Source of the DNA: JBBDXA01 sp040902585
GTDB lineage: Bacteria > Planctomycetota > Phycisphaerae > Phycisphaerales > Phycisphaeraceae
NCBI GenBank assembly: GCA_040902585.1
Contig: JBBDXA010000237.1
Coordinates: 1 to 12,523, forward strand
Reading direction: 5' to 3'
DNA: 12,523 bases
Below, piece by piece: positions 1 through 8,344 of this stretch (position 1 is the stretch's first letter; each line of letters opens with the position of its first letter). The position numbers were made by a program, and so were the translations under genes. The notes under the pieces were generated by a model that worked only from the letters and a program-made list of their open reading frames with translations, searched no databases and was not told the origin of the DNA.

Positions 1-24
1 CGGCTTTGTGGATATACTCCCGTC

Positions 25-951
25 ATGCATCGCCTCGATCTGCTTCGCGCCAACATTCAGAAGGTTTACTTCGGCAACCAGTCGGCGGTCGAGAAGATCA
101 TCATTTGCCTCCTGGCGCGCGGGCATGTGCTCATCGAAGATGTGCCGGGCGTGGGCAAGACGATTCTCGCCATGGCTCTTTCGCGCAGCCTGGATTGTTC
201 GATGACGCGCATTCAGCTCACGCCGGACCTGGTGCCCAGCGATGTCCTGGGCGTGACAGTGTGGGACCAGCAGCAGAAGGAATTCGTCTTCAAACCCGGG
301 CCGATTTTTTCGAATATCGTGCTGGCCGATGAGATCAACCGCACGACGCCGCGCACGCAGTCGGCGTTGCTTGAGGCGATGAATGAAGGGCAGGTCTCGC
401 TCGATGGCACGACGCGCAAGCTGGTGCAGCCGTTCATCGTGCTGGCGACGCAGAATCCGTTTGAATTTGAAGGCACGTACTTTCTGCCTGAGAGTCAGCT
501 CGATCGTTTTCTCATGCGTCTGCACCTGGGCTACCCGAGCCCCGAAGATGAAGCCCGCATGTTGACGATCAACCCTTCGCGCACGACGCTGAACGAGCTG
601 AAGCCGGCGATGACATCGAGCGATCTGATCGAGCTTCAGGAAAAGGTGAACCAGGTGCGGATCGACCCGGCCCTGGTGAATTACATCGTGAGCATAGTCA
701 CCGCGACGCGCGGGCATGATCAGCTTCAGATCGGCGTTTCGCCGCGCGGGGCGCTGGCGCTGACGCAGGCTGCCAAGGCGACCGCGATGCTGCATCGGCG
801 CGACTACGTGACGCCGGAGGACATCATTTCGAATGTCATCCCGGTGTGTGCCCATCGCGTGATCAGCAAGAATTACATGCACGATGCCGATGGCAGCGCG
901 ACGCACCGCATCATGAAACAGGTCCTGGAGACGGTGCCGAGTCCGGTGTGA
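25..951 (+). CDS. MoxR-family AAA+ ATPase
   Basis: A 308-aa AAA+ ATPase of the MoxR family, cytoplasmic chaperone-like ATPases that usually help mature or activate partner proteins, often VWA or DUF58 proteins. Walker A is PGVGKT at residues 41-46 and Walker B is IVLADE around 98-103. The sensor-1 Asn lies in ATQNP (about 141-145), the ESQLDRF arginine-finger segment is at about 156-162, and the C-terminal lid carries a GVSPRGALAL sensor-2 motif. Length and motif order match a complete family member. The ATG at 25 places the usual N-terminal helix (LRANIQKVYFGNQ) correctly, but the frame stays open to the window edge and no clear ribosome site is seen, so a longer N-terminus is possible. The next gene is an unknown membrane protein about 200 nt downstream rather than the usual DUF58 partner, so any operon extends upstream, out of view. 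Confidence 0.95.
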   Translation: MHRLDLLRANIQKVYFGNQSAVEKIIICLLARGHVLIEDVPGVGKTILAMALSRSLDCSMTRIQLTPDLVPSDVLGVTVWDQQQKEFVFKPGPIFSNIVLADEINRTTPRTQSALLEAMNEGQVSLDGTTRKLVQPFIVLATQNPFEFEGTYFLPESQLDRFLMRLHLGYPSPEDEARMLTINPSRTTLNELKPAMTSSDLIELQEKVNQVRIDPALVNYIVSIVTATRGHDQLQIGVSPRGALALTQAAKATAMLHRRDYVTPEDIISNVIPVCAHRVISKNYMHDADGSATHRIMKQVLETVPSPV

Positions 952-956
952 AGGGA

Positions 957-990
957 ATTGCGGATTGCGGATTGCGGATCGAGGATTGAA
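957..990. repeat. Tandem ATTGCGG heptamer repeat
   Basis: Three exact copies of ATTGCGG occupy 957-977, followed by the degenerate units ATCGAGG and ATTGAA. The array begins six bases after the MoxR stop codon. Short arrays of this kind are, from memory, frequent between planctomycete genes. No function is evident. Confidence 0.75.
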
Positions 991-993
991 TAC

Positions 994-1135
994 AAGGTGC
1001 CACGGCTCGACGAGGCTTTGCGAGGAGACCCGTGCGAAGGTTACGAACGCCGCGGGCGCACATGGTCCAGCTCCGCACACTGCGCTTGACCATGCCACCA
1101 AAGCAGATCACACGCCACACGCCACACATCCCCAC
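994..1135. repeat. Intergenic GGTGCCAC element and small hairpin
   Basis: The gap between the MoxR gene and the membrane-protein gene holds three visible structures. First is a GGTGCCACGG...CCGTG segment (about 996-1034) with complementary ends. Second is an 11-bp inverted repeat with one mismatch, CATGGTCCAGC at 1061-1071 against GCTTGACCATG at 1084-1094. Third is a short ACACGCC direct repeat near 1110-1128. The frame of the downstream gene is open through this stretch, but the implied residues look like translated repeat rather than protein. The hairpin could act as a weak terminator or RNA-stability structure; that is inference. Confidence 0.45.
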
Positions 1136-1150
1136 CCGATTGTGCCGATA

Positions 1151-2398
1151 ATGGAAGGCATGCATCCACGGATCGCCCCTTCGAAGCCCGTTGCCGCGCC
1201 GGCTCCTTCGCCGGTGCCTGAGGCGGTTATCTGGACCACGTGGGTGCTGCGCATCGCCATCGCCCTGCAATGCGTCGGCATGGCCCTGCCGATGGTCACG
1301 CATCAGACGCCTTCACCGCTCAACGAATACCTGCTCAATCACCAGGGCGTCGAAGATGCGACCGCTGGCATGATCGATCAAGTCACCGGCTTCGCGATGT
1401 TCGGCATCGCCGTCGTTGTGCTCGTCTTTCCCATCTCGCCGATCGTCCTTCTCGTCGCCGCGTGGGCCGGCGTCACAGCCTGGGCCACGCAGATGAACGA
1501 AGGCGATGCGTTCGCCTTCGTCGCCGTGCCTGCGCAGGCGGTGCGCTTCATCGCGCCGCTCGCCCTTGTCCTGCTCCTCGCCTGGCCCGGGCATTATGCC
1601 CGCGCCGCCTGGCGCCAGCACGGCGCGATGTGGCTTCTTCGACTCGCCGCTGCCGTCGTCTTCATCGCGCATGGCTATGAAGCTTTCGCGCTCAACCCGC
1701 GATTCATCGACTACATTCTCCACAGCGGACAGTTCTTCTTCGCCACCACCTTTCCGCAGCAGACTGCCGAGTGGCTGCTGCGACTGATCGGCGTGCAGGA
1801 TGTGATTCTCGCGGTCGCCCTCATCGGCGCCTGGCCGAATGTGAAGCATCGCCGCAGTTCCTGGCGCATCGGCCATCGGGTCATCGTCGGCCTCGTCGCA
1901 GCCATCAGCGTGTATCAACTCGAACGCTTCCGTGAACCGCGCCTCTTCGTCGATTGGATTGCCGGTGAACTCTCGCATTGGCTGGCGATGCCTGTGGCCG
2001 GCGATGCGTTGGTTCTCCTTCTCGCCGTCGCGGCCGGGCTAGTCGCCATGTCCTGCGTCGTTCACTGGCGCGGCCTGATCATCTACATGGCCTGCTGGGG
2101 CCTTATCACTGCTGCCGCCCGCGTCATTGACGGCGGCTTCGTTCGCATCGATGAAATGCTCATCCGCGCCTGCAACGCGGCCGCGCCGCTGGCGGTGCTG
2201 CTGCTCGTGCAACACTTTTCGCAAACAGAATCAGCCGCGGCAACGAACGGCGCGAAGAAGAAGCGACCGACCGCCCCCGGCACTCCCGGTGCGTCAGGCA
2301 TCTCCGGCCTGCCCTCCCGCCCCGCGCCCCGGCCTTCGCAGGTCACGATTCACAGCGAAGAAAGCACCCAGCCCGCTGCCCCGCGACGCCCTATCTGA
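1151..2398 (+). CDS. Uncharacterised polytopic membrane protein
   Basis: About 415 aa with roughly nine or ten hydrophobic segments, including WVLRIAIALQCVGMALPMV near the N-terminus and a long double span around GFAMFGIAVVVLVF. Others include WLLRLAAAVVFIAHGYEAF, LLRLIGVQDVILAVALIGAW and two near the C-terminus. The last 60 or so residues are a Pro/Ala/Lys-rich, probably disordered tail. The segment with AHGYEAFALNPRFIDYI followed by LLRLIGVQD faintly recalls DoxX-like membrane proteins, but I would not assign the family. The start is uncertain. The frame opens at 965, but the first 60 codons run through intergenic repeats, so ATG 1151 (or 1160) just before the first membrane span is preferred; neither has a convincing ribosome site. 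The gene ends 29 nt before the phosphoesterase start, so the two may be co-transcribed. Confidence 0.75.
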   Translation: MEGMHPRIAPSKPVAAPAPSPVPEAVIWTTWVLRIAIALQCVGMALPMVTHQTPSPLNEYLLNHQGVEDATAGMIDQVTGFAMFGIAVVVLVFPISPIVLLVAAWAGVTAWATQMNEGDAFAFVAVPAQAVRFIAPLALVLLLAWPGHYARAAWRQHGAMWLLRLAAAVVFIAHGYEAFALNPRFIDYILHSGQFFFATTFPQQTAEWLLRLIGVQDVILAVALIGAWPNVKHRRSSWRIGHRVIVGLVAAISVYQLERFREPRLFVDWIAGELSHWLAMPVAGDALVLLLAVAAGLVAMSCVVHWRGLIIYMACWGLITAAARVIDGGFVRIDEMLIRACNAAAPLAVLLLVQHFSQTESAAATNGAKKKRPTAPGTPGASGISGLPSRPAPRPSQVTIHSEESTQPAAPRRPI

Positions 2399-2427
2399 TT
2401 TCGAGCATCTTCGACTATCCTGTGGGG

Positions 2428-3705
2428 ATGCTGATGCACACCTCCCGCACTCATCCGTCTCATCCTTCACCGCGCCGCCTTTGCGTCGCCCTGTTGCTCG
2501 TCGTCTGCTTCAGCGGCTTGCACCTCGCCGCCGCGCACGGCGCGAATGCCGAGAGTGACATCCGCCACGTGCGCGTCATCTGGCACGAGCAGCCCGCCAC
2601 CAGCGCGGTCATCTCCTGGACCAGCACCACCGCCAAAGGCGATTTTCTCGTCCGCTTCGGCCCGCAGTCCGCCACCGGCAAGCTCAACCAGTACCCGAGC
2701 CAGGTCGCGGCCAAGGTGAATGATCAGTTCGTCATCACCCGCTCCAATGAGAAAGAGAAACTCAAGGATGTGTGTTACCACCACGCCGTGCTCACCGGCC
2801 TGAAGCCTTCGACGCGGTACTACTTCACCGTCATCGATCAGGGCCAGGCGAGTGATGAGTTCTCCTTTATCACCGCGCCGGCTGACGATCGCGACTTCAG
2901 CATTCTCTTCGGCGGCGATTCCAAAGGCGACGGCACCGCGGAGAAGGACATCGCAGGCATGATCCGCGAGTTCATCGAGAAGGATGAAAACATCATCGCC
3001 CTCGCCCACGGCGGCGACTACCTCAACAGCGGCGACAGCCTCGAGCAATGGCTCGGCGCGCTCGACGGTCTGGAACGCTACGCCACCAGCGATAACCGCC
3101 TGCTCCCCATCATCCCCACCCGCGGCAACCACGATCGCGGCGCTCTCTTTCAGCAGGTCTTCAACTTCCCCGGCGGCAAACGCGACAGCTACTACACCAC
3201 GCAGCTCGCGCCCGCCATCGCCCTCATCACGCTCAACACCGAATTGAGCACGGCGGGCGATCAGCGCCTCTGGCTCGACGCGGAACTCGCGAAGGTGCGC
3301 GCGAAGAATCGCTGGGTGCTCGCGCAGTACCATCGCCCCGCATGGCCCGCCGTGAAAAAGCCCAGCAGCGCGCTGAAGGATTTCGTGCCGCTGTTCGAGC
3401 AGCATGATGTCGATCTCGTTCTCGAAGCCGACGGTCACGTCATCAAACGCACGCCGCCGATCCGCGATGGCAAGGTCGATCCCACCGGCGTGGTCTACCT
3501 CGGCGAAGGCGGCCTCGGTGTGCCGCAGCGCAAGCCCGATGTCACCCGCTGGTATCTGAAAGAGCCCGGCATGGCGGCGGCGGGGCATCACATCATGAAG
3601 ATCAATTTCTCACCCGCTTCGATCCAGACGCAGTTCATCCTCCTCGACGGCCGCCGGGTGCTCGATGAGGCGATGCTCAAGCCCCGCGCGAAGTATGCGA
3701 AATAA
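2428..3705 (+). CDS. Secreted metallophosphoesterase, purple acid phosphatase-like
   Basis: About 425 aa, predicted exported. It has a signal peptide (basic RR at 16-17, hydrophobic core at about 18-36, likely cleavage after AHGANA near residue 41). An Fn3-like domain typical of purple acid phosphatases follows (about 46-150, ending LKPSTRYYFTV...FSFITAP). A calcineurin-like catalytic domain occupies about 157-375. Metal-site motifs seen are GGDSKGD (D164), HGGDYLN (D197), GNHDR (N234, H235) and YHRP (H302). The last motif reads DGHVIKR (H337), where the family normally has GHxH, so one ligand His appears replaced by Ile. The substrate is probably a phosphomonoester or diester, not identifiable here. 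ATG 2428 is chosen; GTG 2422 and ATG 2434 are alternatives, the last with a GGGG about 6 nt upstream. It is convergent with the terminase gene. Confidence 0.88.
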   Translation: MLMHTSRTHPSHPSPRRLCVALLLVVCFSGLHLAAAHGANAESDIRHVRVIWHEQPATSAVISWTSTTAKGDFLVRFGPQSATGKLNQYPSQVAAKVNDQFVITRSNEKEKLKDVCYHHAVLTGLKPSTRYYFTVIDQGQASDEFSFITAPADDRDFSILFGGDSKGDGTAEKDIAGMIREFIEKDENIIALAHGGDYLNSGDSLEQWLGALDGLERYATSDNRLLPIIPTRGNHDRGALFQQVFNFPGGKRDSYYTTQLAPAIALITLNTELSTAGDQRLWLDAELAKVRAKNRWVLAQYHRPAWPAVKKPSSALKDFVPLFEQHDVDLVLEADGHVIKRTPPIRDGKVDPTGVVYLGEGGLGVPQRKPDVTRWYLKEPGMAAAGHHIMKINFSPASIQTQFILLDGRRVLDEAMLKPRAKYAK

Positions 3706-3715
3706 GAGCAAACTT

Positions 3716-3880
3716 TCAAAGACAAAAGCTCCAAGTCTCAAACAAGCTCCAATTCAAAACCTCAAATCGAAAAGCGAACACCAAAGCCCACGCACTCCCG
3801 TGCGTGGGCTTTGGTGTCCACAGTTGCATTTGAGTTTTGTGCTTTGGACCTTGTTTGAGATTTGGATCTTTTGTCTTTGA
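3716..3880. repeat. 165-bp imperfect inverted repeat between convergent genes
   Basis: The left arm (3716-3767) and right arm (3828-3880) are long, A- or T-rich, and complementary over most of about 52 bases. For example TCAAAGACAAAAG at the left end pairs with CTTTTGTCTTTGA at the right end, and CTCAAACAAG with CTTGTTTGAG. The core hairpin is listed separately. The element fills nearly all of the gap between the phosphoesterase stop and the terminase stop. No transposase or target duplication is visible. It resembles the CTCAAAT-type repeats seen between planctomycete genes; whether it is a MITE-like mobile unit is inference. Confidence 0.85.
3779..3816. terminator. Perfect 17-bp hairpin, probable bidirectional terminator
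   Basis: CACCAAAGCCCACGCAC (3779-3795) and its exact reverse complement (3800-3816) flank the loop TCCC. The stem is GC-rich at its apex and sits between two converging genes, so it could stop transcription from both sides. The T-run after the stem is poor on either strand, so classical intrinsic termination is not certain. A related hairpin occurs at 6126-6147. Confidence 0.65.
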
Positions 3881-3890
3881 GATTTCTCCC

Positions 3891-5492
3891 TCAATACCCT
3901 TTCGCCTCCACCTTCCCCCCGCCAAACTCCAGATTCACAATCAAATACCGCAGCGCATCACACGCATGGTCCGGCCCTTCCTTCTTCGGATTCACCTCCT
4001 GCGGCTTGTCGGGATCGAAGCGATAGTTCTCCAGCGATTCGATCAGCCGCTTGCACCTCGGATCGATCCGCAGCGTGCCGCGGTCCAGCCGCCTGCGGAT
4101 CATCTCGATGCCGACGCTGATGCGCGAGCCCACCGCCCGCACCCGGTAGCCGCGCTTGCGCACCAGGTCGATGTCGCTCTTGCCGGTCTGCCGATTGCAG
4201 CTCGCACCGCTCGGATCGACGCCGATCCACACAGGCCTGGGCCAGCCGCGCTCGTCGATCTGCACCAGATTCTGATCCATCGTCAGTCCCTCAGCCGCGT
4301 ACTCATCGACCACTTCGACGATCAGCTCTTCGCGCTCACACTGGCGGCGCGACTTGCCCTTCGGTGCGTGTAAGCGGGCCCAGAGCATCACCAGCGGATC
4401 GCGGATGCCGAAGTCCATCCCGCCGACAAGCTGCATCTCCGGCTCAGGCAGCCGTGAGCCGGCCGGCGTCAGCACGCGCCGCAGCGGCCGGTCTTCGGGA
4501 AGGCGATGCGAGTCGCTGGTCATCGCCGCGCCGTGTGTACGATCGCCGCCGCCCGGACTCGTGAGCATCACATGCCTGCCGCCGGGCATCGGATCGAACA
4601 TGGGATACACCGCGCTCTGCACACTCGGCCGCCGGCACATCATCTCCGCCGCCCACGTGCTGTCACTGGTGCGATGCCAGTGCGCGATCACATCATCCAC
4701 CGGCATGAAACCGTCCGCCTCCTTGGCCCGGCCCCGGCAGTCGGTGTGAATCGGACACGTCTCGCACGGCCGCGCGGAAGGGCAGCGCTCGATCACATCC
4801 AGCACCGACCAGCGGATGAGCTTCACGCTTTCTGCTTCCTTCGCGCGGTCGATCAAGCGGCTCATCGGACCGACCGTCTTGTGCATCGTCGAGATCGCCT
4901 CGATCGACCCGCGCACGAACCGCTCGCCGCAGGCGCCCGACCGCGGCATGAGCTGCACCGCGCGCCAGATGTGTTCCTGAAATTCGTCCACCTCATCGCA
5001 GCGGAGCTTGTGAACGTGATGCCCGCGCACACTGCGCGGCGACTGCGTCAGCACCCGCGCCTCGCTCCCGTTGACCAGCTTCACCCGCCGCTGCGTCGGC
5101 TCCGCCGCCAGCAGCCGCGCGAGCGCACGCGGTTGAAACAGGCGCGTGAGATGTTCGAACATCCGGCTGGACTGCTCCATGCTCCCGCCCAGAATGCAGA
5201 TGGAAATGCCCGGCTTGAAGATGAGATCCAGCAGTGTGGCGACGGCCCCGAGCAGCGTCTTCCCGCCGCCGCGACTCGCCCAGACGATCAGATCGCGCCC
5301 CGATGCGCCATCCTCAAAGAACGCATGGGTAAGGTAATCCATCGGGGCCTGATTGCCCGTCACGATGGGCACCCGCGGAATCTGCAACCCCAGGGCACGA
5401 TGCACAAAGCGATGCAGATCGTCCGTCGTGCGCGGCACGAGTTTCAGTAGGGTGTGAAGGCAATGAGGCGGCTTGGCAGCAGGCGATGACAT
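3891..5492 (-). CDS. Phage-type terminase large subunit (ATPase plus nuclease)
   Basis: A complete 533-aa large terminase, the motor and nuclease that cuts and packages phage DNA into procapsids. The N-terminal ATPase has a Walker A variant ASRGGGKT at 72-79 and Walker B LRCDE (D166, E167). The C-terminal RNase H-like nuclease has VGGMDFG (D360), WIGVDPSG (D426) and PDHACDALRY (D508, D512), the usual acidic positions and order. Between them lies a Cys cluster, C237-x5-C243-x2-C246-x5-C252, then TWAAEMMCRRPS, a pattern I recall from other phage terminases; it may bind zinc. ATG 5492 is chosen because it follows GGGAG. The longer open frame to 5705 overlaps the upstream gene and lacks terminase-like sequence. 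It is the last gene of the leftward cluster, and no portal or capsid gene follows. Confidence 0.93.
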   Translation of the reverse strand: MSSPAAKPPHCLHTLLKLVPRTTDDLHRFVHRALGLQIPRVPIVTGNQAPMDYLTHAFFEDGASGRDLIVWASRGGGKTLLGAVATLLDLIFKPGISICILGGSMEQSSRMFEHLTRLFQPRALARLLAAEPTQRRVKLVNGSEARVLTQSPRSVRGHHVHKLRCDEVDEFQEHIWRAVQLMPRSGACGERFVRGSIEAISTMHKTVGPMSRLIDRAKEAESVKLIRWSVLDVIERCPSARPCETCPIHTDCRGRAKEADGFMPVDDVIAHWHRTSDSTWAAEMMCRRPSVQSAVYPMFDPMPGGRHVMLTSPGGGDRTHGAAMTSDSHRLPEDRPLRRVLTPAGSRLPEPEMQLVGGMDFGIRDPLVMLWARLHAPKGKSRRQCEREELIVEVVDEYAAEGLTMDQNLVQIDERGWPRPVWIGVDPSGASCNRQTGKSDIDLVRKRGYRVRAVGSRISVGIEMIRRRLDRGTLRIDPRCKRLIESLENYRFDPDKPQEVNPKKEGPDHACDALRYLIVNLEFGGGKVEAKGY

Positions 5493-5580
5493 GGGGACTC
5501 CCGGGTCAAGTGCGTGAAGTAATGAAGAAGGGAAACAGTGCGGTCGAGCGATGTGAAGGGATCGAAGCGGAAAGCAAGCG

Positions 5581-6048
5581 TCACGCCTCTGACTCTCCTT
5601 CATTACGCGCGACCACCTTGCCGCTCGGCGCGTTCGCAACGCCATACAGAAGCTCCCGCAGCTCCTCGATCGGCGATTCCTCTTCAGGCGCCGCGCTCGC
5701 TTCACTCTCCTGCGACGCGGTGCGCTTCATCTCCACGCGCAGCAGATCGACACAGGCCTTGCGCTTCAAATCGGGATCGACTTTCTCGTCGGTTTCCTGC
5801 GGGCTGATGAATCCAAAAAGCGTGGACGCGGCATTGACGCGATAGCGCGAGAGCATGAACTGGGTCTGCACGTCCGCCAGCACCAGCAGCCCCTCGGCTT
5901 GCCGGCGAGTCTCGGGATCGAGGGCGAAGCGAGAAAGGTCGATCAGATCGAGCCGGTATTTTTTTGAAAGGGTCACCGGGTCGGCTTCAGTGTTCATGAG
6001 ATCCTGAAGAATCTGAAGGCGAACTTTCAGAGAGATGGTGCGATTCAT
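5581..6048 (-). CDS. Putative terminase small subunit-like protein
   Basis: A 155-aa, mostly helical protein. Residues about 8-41 (VRLQILQDLMNTEADPVTLS, then the KKYRLDLIDLSRF stretch) could form a helix-turn-helix. A second helical region (about 50-110) could support oligomerisation. The C-terminus from about 112 is acidic (ESEASAAPEEESPIEEL). The position directly before the large terminase, the size and the HTH-then-helical layout fit a small terminase subunit, which recognises packaging DNA and feeds it to TerL. No direct sequence signature was recognised, so the role is mainly contextual. The ATG at 6048 has GGAG 7-8 nt upstream, and the frame's extension upstream to 6315 overlaps the ParB-like gene and is rejected. 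The gap to the terminase start is 88 nt. Confidence 0.65.
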   Translation of the reverse strand: MNRTISLKVRLQILQDLMNTEADPVTLSKKYRLDLIDLSRFALDPETRRQAEGLLVLADVQTQFMLSRYRVNAASTLFGFISPQETDEKVDPDLKRKACVDLLRVEMKRTASQESEASAAPEEESPIEELRELLYGVANAPSGKVVARNEGESEA

Positions 6049-6112
6049 GATGAACTCCGCAAAGGCGAATGGGAGAGAGGAACGAAGTGATGACGTGGTG
6101 ATCTGAAATGAT

Positions 6113-6760
6113 TCAACCTTCAAAGCCCACGGACTCGGGTCCGTGGGGCCGCCCCACCTCGACAAGCCGCATGAGCGCAGCCTCCCGCGAACCGCCCATG
6201 CGGCGCAGACATGCATCCAGCACTTTGCGCTGAGCGGACAACAGAAAGAAATGCACCGCGACCGGCAATTCATCCAGAGATCGCGGCCCGCGCGGCGAAG
6301 AGGGCGGCGATGCAAGCTCCAGCAGCGCCTTCAGATCGCGGGCCTGCTCCGGCAGCCGGCTCGCCATCGCCTGCAGATCATCCGCCAGCCGCTCGCGCAT
6401 CCGCTTCAGGAGCGCCGCCCGCTTGTAAGGATCATCGTGCCCCTGCAGGCGGTTGAGCGTCGCCAGCAGCAGCTCCGCTTCCGCATCATCGACATCCCAC
6501 ACCACGCAGCGAGCCACGCGATGCTTCAATCGCCGGAGCACTTCCACGCGATGATGACCATCGAGAATCTGAAAGCTCATCACCGCAGTTGTCTCCGTGC
6601 CGCTTGCGCCTTCGCGCGGGGCAGCGCGGACAATCACAGGCGGATAACGCCCGCTGCGCTCGATGTGAGCCGCGAGCTTCTTCAATAGCGGCTCGCTCAT
6701 CACGTTGCTGTTCAGCGGATGCGCTATGAGCGACGACAGGGGAGTGGATCGAATGTTCAT
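6113..6760 (-). CDS. ParB/sulfiredoxin-fold domain protein
   Basis: A 215-aa protein with an N-terminal ParB-like nuclease/CTPase fold (about 1-100). It shows LSSLIAHPLNSN, a YPPVIVR strand (about 39-45) and LDGHHRVEVLRRL (about 66-78), the GxxR-type phosphate-binding motif of this superfamily. The segment LLLATLNRLQGHDDPYKRAAL (split as LLLATLNRL and QGHDDPYKRAAL, about 97-117) follows, as in short phage and mobile-element ParB proteins. There is no ParA partner, so plasmid-type partitioning is unlikely; roles in DNA binding, nicking or regulation around packaging are possible. The start ATG at 6760 follows GGGAGG with good spacing. The C-terminal 13 or so codons and the stop are read through a hairpin related to the intergenic repeat at 3779-3816, so the native C-terminus may have been replaced. 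Confidence 0.85.
   Translation of the reverse strand: MNIRSTPLSSLIAHPLNSNVMSEPLLKKLAAHIERSGRYPPVIVRAAPREGASGTETTAVMSFQILDGHHRVEVLRRLKHRVARCVVWDVDDAEAELLLATLNRLQGHDDPYKRAALLKRMRERLADDLQAMASRLPEQARDLKALLELASPPSSPRGPRSLDELPVAVHFFLLSAQRKVLDACLRRMGGSREAALMRLVEVGRPHGPESVGFEG
6126..6147. repeat. Hairpin related to the 3779-3816 core, inside the parB-like 3' end
   Basis: CCCACGGAC (6126-6134), loop TCGG, GTCCGTGGG (6139-6147) form a perfect 9-bp stem, preceded by CAAAG. The 5' segment CAAAGCCCACG matches the core of the intergenic inverted repeat. In the minus direction the stem overlaps the last codons of the ParB-like gene, 13 bases before its stop. It may act as a terminator or attenuator between that gene and the TerS-like gene, although there is no strong T-run. 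Confidence 0.6.
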
Positions 6761-6820
6761 GTCAGCCTCCCAGGCAAAAAAGAAACAGGAGCGGTGAAAG
6801 AGATGAAGAAAGCCAGGCGA

Positions 6821-7605
6821 TCACGAACGGACATGCACGTAGTACACCGGCTCCAGCAGCAGCCTTTGCCGCGCCGAGCGCAGGATCGTGGGCAGATCAC
6901 CGTCAGCCCCGCGCGAGCGCCCGACCGTCTGCCGATGCCAGCGTGAGAACTCCGCGACGATGAACCGCTTGTCGGTGGCAGGCATGGCTTCGATGCGCGC
7001 GATAAGCGACGAGGGCAGTGCAAGGTCAGCTCCATCAAGCCCGACGCGCGCAATCGCATCGATAAGCCTGCGGTCGAAGGCATGCGGCGGTCGAAGATGA
7101 GCCGTCATGCCCGCCCGCTCGAAGAACGGATTCACGTGCCCCATCGCAGCGAACGCTTCGGTCACCGGCGTCGTCGCCGAGGCCAGCGCCGCGCGCACCA
7201 GCCGAACCGCCAGCCCCAGCCCGCGCCACTGCGGATGCACCACGACCCGGCTGATACAGCGAATTTCCCGGTTCAAAACCGCCGCCCGCGCCTTCAGATC
7301 ACGAATCGATCCGAACCGCTCGTGCAGCGCCCAGTCGCGCAGCGAACTGTTCAAGGGCGGCAACGATTCCACCAACACCCCAGCCGCTTGCGGCTTCGCA
7401 TCGCACGATCCGAAGCGCGCGGCAAGCGCAGGTGTGGCGTGCTCCAGCACAAGCACGCGAGTCATCGTCGCCGGCCTCGACGCCCGGTAGTGATGCTCCG
7501 ACAAGGCCTCGTAGTCACGCGCATCACCACCGCGAAGGCGTAGCGAAGACTCGAGCGTCTGGCCGGGCAGCGAAGTGAAACGCGCGGAAAGTGGCGGGAA
7601 GGTGT

Positions 7606-7609
<4 letters not shown>
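6821..7609 (-). CDS. GNAT-type acetyltransferase (C-terminal half of a split COG2401 protein)
   Basis: A 262-aa protein with a GNAT fold. The N-terminal part includes DYEALSEHHYRASRP (32-46). Motif A is CISRVVVHPQWRGLGLA (118-134), with the Q127-x-x-G130-x-G132 acetyl-CoA loop. A typical HVNPFFERAGM segment (158-168) follows, then a helical C-terminal region (about 175-262) of unknown role. HYRxxRP followed by such a GNAT core is what I recall from COG2401, in which an ABC-type ATPase is fused to a predicted acetyltransferase. Here the ATPase is the upstream gene, and ATGA at 7606-7609 joins its stop to this start, so translational coupling is expected. The acetyl acceptor is unknown. The next gene downstream, the ParB-like gene, starts 60 nt away. 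Confidence 0.85.
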
Positions 7610-8313
<704 letters not shown>

Positions 8314-8344
8314 GGCAGGACTCCGCAAAAAAGAGCGGGAGAAG

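Noticed and set aside
965..1150. N-terminal extension of the membrane protein from an upstream start
   Set aside because: The residues come from intergenic repeats and hairpins and have no protein-like pattern; the first membrane span follows ATG 1151.
2467..3591. Long open frame on the minus strand opposite the phosphoesterase
   Set aside because: It is antisense to a gene with clear motifs, and its Ala/Val/Glu-rich composition is a codon-bias shadow in GC-rich DNA.
4506..5450. Open frame on the plus strand opposite the terminase
   Set aside because: His/Arg/Pro-rich shadow of the terminase coding strand with no domain pattern.
5493..5705. Longer terminase N-terminus starting at 5705
   Set aside because: It overlaps the TerS-like gene, is Arg/Cys-rich frame-shadow sequence, and ATG 5492 has a good GGGAG site.
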